Assembly: GCA_052035955.1 (NCBI GenBank)
Contig: JBPOHD010000032.1
Coordinates: forward strand, 14,808-78,807
Reading direction: 5' to 3'
DNA: 64,000 nt
Source: JAEUNJ01 sp052035955
GTDB taxonomy: Bacteria > Pseudomonadota > Gammaproteobacteria > Burkholderiales > Rhodocyclaceae
Shown here: in pieces, positions 17,887 through 24,708 of the stretch
Layout: each line of letters opens with the position of its first letter
How positions within the stretch are numbered: the stretch's first letter is position 1
Position numbers and translations under genes: made by a program
The notes under the pieces: model-generated
Seen by the model: only the letters and a program-made list of their open reading frames with translations
Told to the model about the DNA's origin: nothing
Database searches by the model: none

Positions 17887-17914
17887 GGCGACCCCGGGGC
17901 CCTTCGGGGTCGCC
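17887..17914 (-). other. Strong hairpin between the 3-hydroxyacyl-CoA dehydrogenase gene and dapC
   Basis: A 10-bp perfect stem, GGCGACCCCG/CGGGGTCGCC with an 8-base loop. It lies 23 bases after the stop codon of the upstream leftward gene. There is no T-tract on either side, so it may be an mRNA-end stabiliser or a weak terminator. Confidence 0.5.
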
Positions 17915-17937
17915 ATGGAACCCCCGGCGGCCCGGTG

Positions 17938-19464
17938 TCAGCCTTCGGGTGTCAACAGGGAAAGCCCGAGTATCGCGCGCCGCTTGAGCCAGGGGCTCGG
18001 CCGGTATCGCGGATCGCCGTAGAAGTGCTGCATGGCTTCCAGGATGCCCAGTATCGTCCTGGGACCGAGGGCATCGCCGAAGCCGAGGGGCCCTTTCGGG
18101 TAGCCGAGGCCAAGCGTGACCGCCCGGTCGATGTCCTCCGGCGACGCGATTCCCTGCTGGGCGATCTCGCATCCGATATTCACGATCGTTGCAACGATGC
18201 GCTGGGCCACCATGCCCGCGCTGTCGCGGATCAAGGTCGCCGGCGTGCCGTCGGCGGCGAACAGCCCGAGCGCGGCCGTCCGCCATTGGGCGCCAGTGAC
18301 CGGGGTGGCCGCGATGGTGCGTCTGCGCCCGAGTCCGAACAGGCAGTCGACGGCCACCGTTCGCACCGGGTCCAGGCCCTCGGCCGCGCAGTGGGAACTG
18401 GCATCGCGGCCCAAGGGTGTGACCACGCACAGGGCGTCGGCCTGCGGACGCTGGTCCGTGTCGATCTCGATGCCGGCGGAAGCCACCACGGCGCCTACCT
18501 GCGCGGCGAACTCGGGGATGGCCTGGCTGATCCAGACACGCGCTGGCCGTTCGGGCGGTCCCTGGGTCTCCGGCGGATGGGATTGCTTGCCTTCCGGATA
18601 GTCGTAAAACCCGCGGCCGGTCTTGCGTCCGAGCACGCCGGCGGTCAAGCGCTGGGCCGCCAGGGGCGATGGCCGGTAACGGGGCTCGTCGTAGTATTGC
18701 CGGTAGATGGATTCCATCACGGGATGCGAAACGTCGAGGCCGGTCAGGTCCAGCAATTCGAAGGGGCCCATCCTGAATCCTGCGGTGTCGCGCATCACCC
18801 GGTCGATGTCGGCGAACCCCGCGACGTTCTCGCCCAGCAGGCGCAAGGCCTCGGTGACGAAACCGCGGCCCGCATGGTTGACGATGAACCCCGGGGTATC
18901 CTTGGCAAGGACCGCGGTATGGCCCATGCGGCGACCCAGTGCGAGCAGGGTTTCCGATACCCAGGGCGCCGTCAGCAATCCGTCGATCACCTCGACGATC
19001 CGCATCAGCGGGACGGGATTGAAAAAATGGAAGCCCCCCACCCGCTCGGGATGCCGGCATCCGGCTGCGATGGCGGTCACCGACAGCGACGAGGTGTTGG
19101 TTGCCAGCAGACAACCGGGACCGACGATGTCCTCCAGTTGGCGGAACAGTTGCCGCTTCACCTCGAGATTCTCCACGATGGCCTCGACGACCACCCGACA
19201 GGGGGCCAACTGGTCCAGATGGTTGACGACCTCCAGCCGGCCGGCCGACGCCGCTGCTTCCGGCGCGCCAATCTTTCCTTTTTCGGCGAGTTTGGCCAGG
19301 GTGGCGGCCACGTTTTCCCGGGCGCTGGCTGCCGCGCCAGGCTGGGCGTCGTAGAGGAGCGTGCGGATTCCGGCCTGGACGGCAATCTGGGCGATGCCGC
19401 GACCCATGGCGCCGGTACCGACCAGTCCCAGCGTCAGGTCAGGGGAGTGGGCGTCGACGGACAT
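17938..19464 (-). CDS. 3-hydroxyacyl-CoA dehydrogenase (PaaH/PaaC-like, two-domain)
   Basis: A 508-residue enzyme. The Rossmann motif is GLVGTGAMGRGIAQ near residue 13 of the chosen start MSVDAHSPDL, which has CAGGAG upstream; the ATG 30 bases earlier lacks one. Family motifs are EAIVENLEVK, ATNTSSLSVTAIAA, HFFNPVPLM and KDTPGFIVN. Two copies of the C-terminal HCDH dimerisation domain are present: FRMGPFELLDLTGLDV, and a second domain ending VTLGLGYPKGPLGFGDALG. This architecture is typical of the phenylacetate-pathway enzyme PaaH. It oxidises (S)-3-hydroxyacyl-CoA with NAD. No other paa genes are nearby, so the physiological substrate is open. Confidence 0.88.
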   Translation of the reverse strand: MSVDAHSPDLTLGLVGTGAMGRGIAQIAVQAGIRTLLYDAQPGAAASARENVAATLAKLAEKGKIGAPEAAASAGRLEVVNHLDQLAPCRVVVEAIVENLEVKRQLFRQLEDIVGPGCLLATNTSSLSVTAIAAGCRHPERVGGFHFFNPVPLMRIVEVIDGLLTAPWVSETLLALGRRMGHTAVLAKDTPGFIVNHAGRGFVTEALRLLGENVAGFADIDRVMRDTAGFRMGPFELLDLTGLDVSHPVMESIYRQYYDEPRYRPSPLAAQRLTAGVLGRKTGRGFYDYPEGKQSHPPETQGPPERPARVWISQAIPEFAAQVGAVVASAGIEIDTDQRPQADALCVVTPLGRDASSHCAAEGLDPVRTVAVDCLFGLGRRRTIAATPVTGAQWRTAALGLFAADGTPATLIRDSAGMVAQRIVATIVNIGCEIAQQGIASPEDIDRAVTLGLGYPKGPLGFGDALGPRTILGILEAMQHFYGDPRYRPSPWLKRRAILGLSLLTPEG

Positions 19465-19524
19465 TGGCGACTCCTGTGGAAAGGTGTTCTTCAAACGCCG
19501 CGAGCGAAAGGCTGTCGGACGCTG

Positions 19525-20310
19525 CTACCAGAGCTTCCACCAGGGCTCGGTCCGGTTCAGTCCGCGCACGTAGTAATCGCTCTTGGGGAAATTCTTCCGC
19601 ATCACGCGTTCCGCGTCGTCGCGCAGATCGTTCATCCCCAGGGCGTCGTAGGCCTTCACCAATACGAAGAGCGCTTCCTCGTTGGCTGGCGCATCCGGGT
19701 AGGTCTTGACGGCCTTCTGGGCGCGGTTGGCGGCGGCGACGTAAGCGCCGCGGCGCAGGTAGTAGCGGGCCACATGCACATCGTGGGAGGCCAGGGCGTT
19801 GACCAGGTACTTCATGCGCGCCGTCGCATCGGGCGCGTACTTGCTGTCCGGGTAGCGAGTGACCATCTCCCGGAAGGCATCGAAGGATTCCCGGGCCGCC
19901 TTGGGATCCCGCTCCGTCAGATCCTGCATGCTCAGGTGCCCCAGCAACCCCAGGTCCTCGTTGAAGTTGACCAGGCCCTTCAGGTAGTAGGCATAGTCCA
20001 CGTTCGGATGGTTGGGATGCAGGCGGATGAAGCGGTCGCAGGCGGCGATCGCCGAGGCGGCCTCGGATTGCTTGAAGTAGGCGTAGGCGACTTCGAGTTG
20101 TGCCTGCTGGGCGTAGCGTCCATAGGGATAACGCGCCTCGAGCTTCTCGAAATACTTGACGGCTTTGTCATAGGATCCGTCGCCCATGGCTTCCTTGGCC
20201 TCGGCGTAGAGCTTGTCGGCCGACCAACCGGCCGTCTCGTCGGCCTGGTCCGGAAGGAGTCCGCAGGCGCCGAGGAACAGTGCGAGTATTACCGCTAGAC
20301 TACGGAACAT
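19525..20310 (-). CDS. bamD: Outer-membrane protein assembly lipoprotein BamD
   Basis: A 261-residue lipoprotein with signal peptide and lipobox LGAC. TPR repeats follow: YDKAVKYFEKLEARYPYGRYAQQAQLEVAYAYFK (split by reading), ERFIRLHPNHPNVDYAYYLKGL-like, and ESFDAFREMVTRYPDSKYAPDA. Length and repeat spacing fit BamD (YfiO), the essential partner of BamA in beta-barrel insertion. It is divergent from rluD with 26 bases between start codons, an arrangement common in proteobacteria. Confidence 0.95.
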   Translation of the reverse strand: MFRSLAVILALFLGACGLLPDQADETAGWSADKLYAEAKEAMGDGSYDKAVKYFEKLEARYPYGRYAQQAQLEVAYAYFKQSEAASAIAACDRFIRLHPNHPNVDYAYYLKGLVNFNEDLGLLGHLSMQDLTERDPKAARESFDAFREMVTRYPDSKYAPDATARMKYLVNALASHDVHVARYYLRRGAYVAAANRAQKAVKTYPDAPANEEALFVLVKAYDALGMNDLRDDAERVMRKNFPKSDYYVRGLNRTEPWWKLW

Positions 20311-20336
20311 GGAGACTCCCCGGGGGTGTGACGAGA

Positions 20337-21278
20337 ATGGCGGCCGATTATAGCCCAGGGTCGCCGGGTCCCATCGTGGCCACGGTGCCCTCCGAGTGCG
20401 CGGGATCCCGACTCGACGCAGCCCTGGCGCGCATGTTTCCCCAGCATTCGCGAAGCCGGCTCCAGTCGTGGTTGAGGGAAGGACGGATCACGCTCGACGG
20501 CGGTCGTGTCGACCCGCGGCACAAGGTATGGGGCGGCGAAAACATCGTCCTGGACGCGATCACGGAGGCGGGGAACATGCCGGATGCTCCCGAAGATCTC
20601 GCATTGCGCGTCTGCCACGAAGACGCCAGCATCCTGGTGCTGGACAAACCCCCGGGGCTGGTGGTCCACCCGGGTAGCGGGAACCGGACCGGGACCGTCT
20701 TGAACGGACTGCTCCACCGGATTCCCGGCCTGGCCGCGGTGCCGCGGGCGGGAATCGTCCATCGACTGGACAAGGATACGAGTGGCCTGATGGTCGTCGC
20801 GAAGACCCTGGAGGCGCAGACCGACCTGGTCAGGCAGCTCCAGGCCCGCACGGTGCGGCGCAACTACCTGGCACTGGTGCACGGCAAGGTTTCGCCCGAC
20901 GGCACCGTCGATGCCCCGATCGGGCGGCATCCCGTTCATAGAACCCGGATGGCAGTGGTGGCCGAGGGGCGGGAAGCCCGAACGCATTACTCTGTCATCG
21001 AGAGGTTTCCGGGGGCGACTCTGCTGGAATGCCGCCTCGAGACTGGCCGCACTCATCAGATTCGCGTCCATATGGCTTCGATAGGGCATCCGCTGGTGGG
21101 TGACCCCGTCTATGGGCGGAGCCGCTGCGGCAACCCGTTCCTCGACGGGTTTCCGCGCCAGGCCCTGCATGCCTGGCGCCTGGCGCTGCGCCACCCGGAC
21201 ACAGGCGACGAGGTGGCCTGGGAGTCGTCCACACCCGACGACATGGCAGAACTGCTCGCCGCCCTGCGGGGTTCCTGA
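20337..21278 (+). CDS. rluD: 23S rRNA pseudouridine(1911/1915/1917) synthase
   Basis: A 313-residue RluA-family enzyme. An N-terminal S4 domain (SRLDAALARMFPQHSRSRLQSWLREGRITLDG, split) is followed by the catalytic domain with HRLDKDTSGL, where Asp145 is the nucleophile. The conserved ECRLETGRTHQIRVHMA and HPLVGDPVYG follow. An S4 domain with this divergent bamD neighbour points to RluD, which modifies helix 69 of 23S rRNA. The stop codon overlaps the next start (TGATG), so the following gene is coupled. Confidence 0.93.
   Translation: MAADYSPGSPGPIVATVPSECAGSRLDAALARMFPQHSRSRLQSWLREGRITLDGGRVDPRHKVWGGENIVLDAITEAGNMPDAPEDLALRVCHEDASILVLDKPPGLVVHPGSGNRTGTVLNGLLHRIPGLAAVPRAGIVHRLDKDTSGLMVVAKTLEAQTDLVRQLQARTVRRNYLALVHGKVSPDGTVDAPIGRHPVHRTRMAVVAEGREARTHYSVIERFPGATLLECRLETGRTHQIRVHMASIGHPLVGDPVYGRSRCGNPFLDGFPRQALHAWRLALRHPDTGDEVAWESSTPDDMAELLAALRGS
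20347..20352 (-). promoter_or_regulatory. Putative -10 element for bamD, inside the rluD 5' end
   Basis: On the minus strand this reads TATAAT, 37 bases before the bamD start codon and within the first codons of rluD. The divergent promoters therefore must overlap coding sequence. No clear -35 box. Confidence 0.45.
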
Positions 21279-22006
21279 TGGATCTGATCCTTCCCGATTG
21301 GCCTGCGCCTCGCCTCGTGCGTGCCTTTTCGACGACCCGCCGCGGCGGTGTGGGGAAAGGCCCGTACGACAGCCTGAATCTCGCCACCCACGTGGGGGAC
21401 TCGTCGGCTGCCGTCGAGCAAAACCGCAGGCTGCTGGACGGGGTGTTGCCGTCCTCGCCGCGCTGGCTCGAGCAGGTGCACGGCGACCGTTGCGTTGTCG
21501 CGGAATCGGTGAATGGTCCCGTGGCGGCCGATGCCAGTGTTGCAACCACGGCGGGAATCGTCTGCGCCGTATTGACGGCCGACTGCCTGCCGATCCTGTT
21601 CTGCGATGAGGACGGAACGACGGTGGCCGCTGCCCATGCCGGCTGGCGCGGACTCGCCGGCGGCGTGATCGAACGAGCCGTGGAGGCCATGCCGGTGTCC
21701 CCCAGTCGTGTGCTGGCTTGGTTCGGGCCGGCGATCGGCCCGGCACGCTACCAGGTGGGGCCCGAGGTTCGATCCGCCTTCATCGCCGCCGACGCCGGTG
21801 CGGATGAGGCCTTTCGCAGCGACGGCGGCGATCGGTGGCTATGCGACCTCTATGCCCTGGCGCGCCGGCGCCTGGCCGCGATGGGCATCACCCGTGTCTA
21901 TGGTGGCAGCCATTGCACCTCAAGCGATGCGGCCAGCTTCTTCTCTTACCGGCGCGATGGGCCAACCGGCCGGATGGCGACCCTCGTGTGGCTGGAATCC
22001 CGATGA
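21278..22006 (+). CDS. pgeF: Peptidoglycan editing factor / multicopper polyphenol oxidase-like purine phosphorylase (YfiH)
   Basis: A 242-residue YfiH (DUF152) protein. The zinc/copper-site residues are visible in LEQVHGDRC, VLTADCLPILFCD and AAAHAGWRGLAGG. The later WFGPAIGPARYQVGPEV and GGSHCTSSDAASFFSYRRDG are also typical. Family members act as peptidoglycan editing factor and as purine nucleoside phosphorylase/adenosine deaminase-like enzymes; the in vivo reaction here is unproven. It is coupled to rluD by a one-base overlap, the common bamD/rluD/yfiH neighbourhood. Confidence 0.9.
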   Translation: MDLILPDWPAPRLVRAFSTTRRGGVGKGPYDSLNLATHVGDSSAAVEQNRRLLDGVLPSSPRWLEQVHGDRCVVAESVNGPVAADASVATTAGIVCAVLTADCLPILFCDEDGTTVAAAHAGWRGLAGGVIERAVEAMPVSPSRVLAWFGPAIGPARYQVGPEVRSAFIAADAGADEAFRSDGGDRWLCDLYALARRRLAAMGITRVYGGSHCTSSDAASFFSYRRDGPTGRMATLVWLESR

Positions 22007-22028
22007 TCCGATGCGCGACGGCGTCGCG

Positions 22029-23360
22029 TCACGCGAAGCTGTCGCTCATCAGGTTCGAGAACCACTTGTACATTTCCTCGAAGTTGTCCGTCGAGGGCGC
22101 GTCGGCCTCGCCGGAGGCGCCCGGCACCACCTTCATCGTGCGGCTGGTCGTGTCCAAGGCGAAGAGCGCGGTCAGCCACGACGCGGTCGTGGCGGTGATG
22201 GGCGAGTAGCAGGCCGAATTGGTGACCAGATTGGTGTCCGGCAGGCCGCCTGCGAGGGCGCGCAATACGGCGTCGGCACAGGTCTTGGCCTCCTGGTTGG
22301 CGATGTGGCCGGCTTTGGGCTGACCCGAGGAGCATGCGTCTCCGATCACATGGATGCGCGGAATCACCGTCGATTCGTAGCTCGCGACATCGACCCCCGC
22401 CCAGCGCCCGCCCCCGGCGTTGGCAAGGCCCGCCTTGGCGGCGATGGCGCCGGCTCGTTGGGCCGGAATGAGGTTCAGGACGTCGCCCTTCACCGGACCG
22501 TTGTTCGTCGAGACGGACTTGGTCTGCGCGTCGACCGAGAGGATTCGGGTGTTCGGCCGGTAATCGACGATCCCCGAGTAGGTGGTCTTGAACGCATTGC
22601 CGAAACTGACGGGCTCGGCAATGATGTACGGATTCTCGTCCAGCACGATCACTTTCGCCCCGCGGTTGTTGCGCTTCAGGTAGTCGGCCACCAGACAGGC
22701 CCTTTCGTAGGGGCCCGGCGGGCAGCGGTAGGGGGCGAGGGGAATGGACATGACGAAAACCCCGCCGCGCCGCATGGCCCGAATCTGGTCGCGCAAGGCC
22801 TGGGTTTGCGGACCGGCCTTCCAGGCATGCGGCACGATCGCCTGGGCGTTCGGGGATTCCAGGCCGGGGATGGTGTCGAATTCGATGCCCGGGGCCACGA
22901 CGAGGCGGTCGTAGTCCAATTGCGTCCCGGAGGAGAGAATCACCTTGCGGCCCGCCGGGTCGACCGCGGTGACCTCGGCTTGCAGGAACTTGACGCCGTA
23001 GTGCTTCGCCAGGAGGTCGTAGCCGAAGTAAAGGCTGCTCATGGAAAGCGTTCCGTTCAACACCAGGTTGCTCATGATGTTGGAGGTATAGAACGGCGCC
23101 CGGTCGATCAGGGTGACCTGGACCCCGGTTCCGCCCCAAAGACGCAGGTACTTCGCCAGCGTCGCCCCCGCCATGCCTCCGCCGACGATCACCACGCGTC
23201 CGGAAAGGCCCGCGATGGCGGGTACCGGAAAGGGCCGGAGGCTGGTCGGAATCCAGGTGCTGCGAGGGACGGTGGTCTGTGCAAGGAGTTCACGCATCGG
23301 CGTGAGGGCCAGGGCCCCAAGGCCCAGGGTCTTCAGGAGGGCGCGGCGTTGCGAGTGCAT
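22029..23360 (-). CDS. fccB: Flavocytochrome c sulfide dehydrogenase, flavoprotein subunit
   Basis: A 443-residue periplasmic FAD protein. A twin-arginine signal (QRRALLKTLGLGALAL) is at the N-terminus; the FAD motif VVIVGGGMAGATLAK begins at residue 56. The redox cysteine pair of the family is present: Cys213 in PYRCPPGPYERA and Cys384 in NSACYSPI, 171 residues apart, against 176 in the Allochromatium enzyme. The cysteine that normally binds FAD covalently (YTC) is Ser93 here (FYTSNIMSN), so FAD may be non-covalent. It transfers electrons from sulfide to the cytochrome encoded 20 bases upstream. SoxF-like roles are possible. Confidence 0.88.
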   Translation of the reverse strand: MHSQRRALLKTLGLGALALTPMRELLAQTTVPRSTWIPTSLRPFPVPAIAGLSGRVVIVGGGMAGATLAKYLRLWGGTGVQVTLIDRAPFYTSNIMSNLVLNGTLSMSSLYFGYDLLAKHYGVKFLQAEVTAVDPAGRKVILSSGTQLDYDRLVVAPGIEFDTIPGLESPNAQAIVPHAWKAGPQTQALRDQIRAMRRGGVFVMSIPLAPYRCPPGPYERACLVADYLKRNNRGAKVIVLDENPYIIAEPVSFGNAFKTTYSGIVDYRPNTRILSVDAQTKSVSTNNGPVKGDVLNLIPAQRAGAIAAKAGLANAGGGRWAGVDVASYESTVIPRIHVIGDACSSGQPKAGHIANQEAKTCADAVLRALAGGLPDTNLVTNSACYSPITATTASWLTALFALDTTSRTMKVVPGASGEADAPSTDNFEEMYKWFSNLMSDSFA

Positions 23361-23380
23361 GGTCGATTCTCCGGTCTGCG

Positions 23381-23692
23381 TCAGCGGGGTTGGGTGCCGA
23401 GGTAATTCGCGATGGCTCGCAATTGGGCGTCGGTGTAGCCAAGGGCGTGGACCGTCATGATTCCCTTGTCCTCTCCTGGGCGTCTCATTTCCGTCAGTTC
23501 GCTGTAGATCTCCTTGGCGGATTTTCCGGCAAGGGCTTCGAATCCCGCGACCGCACGGCCGTTGGTACCGTGGCATTGGAAGCAGTTCGATGCCAGCAGG
23601 CGACCTGCCGGCGGAGCATAGGCGGACTGGGCTTGGGCCTGGCTGGCAAGGAGCAACGCAACGATGAACGGAACGGCGTGGTGCGGGCGCAT
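23381..23692 (-). CDS. fccA: Monoheme cytochrome c subunit of sulfide dehydrogenase (FccA-like)
   Basis: A 103-residue secreted cytochrome with a Sec signal peptide (MRPHHAVPFIVALLLASQAQA) and one heme-binding motif, NCFQCHG. The axial Met is probably in DKGIMTVHALGY. Short c-type subunits of this kind partner FccB in many betaproteobacteria, while purple sulfur bacteria use a diheme subunit. The start at 23692, with CGGAGAAATC before it, is preferred to the longer open frame. It precedes fccB in the same operon and would pass sulfide-derived electrons to the respiratory chain. Confidence 0.85.
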   Translation of the reverse strand: MRPHHAVPFIVALLLASQAQAQSAYAPPAGRLLASNCFQCHGTNGRAVAGFEALAGKSAKEIYSELTEMRRPGEDKGIMTVHALGYTDAQLRAIANYLGTQPR

Positions 23693-23780
23693 GGGATTTC
23701 TCCGGGTTGAAGGAAATCGTCGGGGACGACGTTGATCAATGGGGCACCACTGAACGGGGCGAATAATAGGGGGGAAAAAA

Positions 23781-23805
23781 TCCCACGTCAATGCCTAATG
23801 TGGGA
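23781..23805. promoter_or_regulatory. Inverted repeat between divergent fccA and the DUF6502 gene
   Basis: TCCCAC and GTGGGA are separated by 13 bases, flanked by A-rich runs on both sides (GGGGGGAAAAAATCCCAC; GTGGGAAAATT). It lies between two divergent start codons at 23692 and 23866 and could be an operator for either side. Confidence 0.35.
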
Positions 23806-23865
23806 AAATTGCCCCGGCTCAGGCCCGGTTCCCTAAAATGGCCACCTATTTCCACGGATCGCCCC

Positions 23866-24708
23866 ATGTCGGAGAAAGACGAGTTCGGACTTCCACCCGC
23901 ACTGATATCGGCCCTGCGCAGGGTACTGAATCCGATCGCGCGTCTCATGCTCGCGAGAGGGGTCACCCTGCCCATGGCCGTGGAATTGCTCAAGCGGGTC
24001 TTCGTCGAGGTTGCCGACAGGGATTTCCGCCTCGGCGACCGGGCCGCCACCGACAGCAGAATCAGTCTGTTGACCGGCGTCCATCGCAAGGACGTCCGCA
24101 GATTGCGCGGGCTTCCTCACGTGGAGTCGGCACTGCCGCCCAAAGTCTCCCTGGGGGCACAACTGATAGGAGCCTGGCTGGCCAACCCGCGGTTCAGAAC
24201 CTCCGATGGGGGGATCAAACCCCTCCCTCGGGCCGCCAAGAAAGGCGGTGAGGAGTCCTTCGAAGCATTGGTGGCCGGCGTCAGCAAGGACATTAGGGCC
24301 CGTCCGGTTCTCGACGAATGGCTGCGACTCGGCGTCGCCAGCCTTAATGCGGAGGACGAAGTCGTCCTCAATACCGCGGCCTTCGTACCCCAGGAGGGCT
24401 ACGAGGAAAAGTTGGCCTATTTTGGCCTCAACGTGGGCGACCACGCGGCAGCAGCGGCGGACAACGTGCTGGGACGTACCCCTCCCTGGTTCGAGCGTTC
24501 GGTCCATTACCTTGGCTTGACGGAAGCACAGGTGGATACCCTCCGCAAGCGCCTCGCCGCGGAAGGGATGCGACTCCTGCAGGATCTCAACGACCAGGCG
24601 CGCCAACCCGCCCCCACGACGACCGAGGCCACAACGCGGTTCACGGCCGGGATCTATTTCTTCAGCGAACGCCGTCCGGACGATGGTCCGCGGACAGAGG
24701 GGGAATGA
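23866..24708 (+). CDS. DUF6502 family protein
   Basis: A 280-residue cytosolic-looking protein with no signal peptide or membrane segment. The N-terminal part (ALRRVLNPIARLMLARGVTLPMAVELLKRVFVEVA; split) followed by SRISLLTGVHRKDVRRLR resembles a winged-helix DNA-binding domain. A conserved DARPVLDEWL-like block is seen as RARPVLDEWLRLG. I recognise it as DUF6502 from this pattern; its function is not established. It overlaps the next gene by four bases (ATGA). I infer a transcriptional regulator or structural partner of the exported proteins encoded downstream. Confidence 0.75.
   Translation: MSEKDEFGLPPALISALRRVLNPIARLMLARGVTLPMAVELLKRVFVEVADRDFRLGDRAATDSRISLLTGVHRKDVRRLRGLPHVESALPPKVSLGAQLIGAWLANPRFRTSDGGIKPLPRAAKKGGEESFEALVAGVSKDIRARPVLDEWLRLGVASLNAEDEVVLNTAAFVPQEGYEEKLAYFGLNVGDHAAAAADNVLGRTPPWFERSVHYLGLTEAQVDTLRKRLAAEGMRLLQDLNDQARQPAPTTTEATTRFTAGIYFFSERRPDDGPRTEGE

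Noticed and set aside
17713..20298. 861-codon + strand frame opposite the hydroxyacyl-CoA dehydrogenase and bamD
   Set aside because: Antisense shadow without domains; the minus-strand genes are certain.
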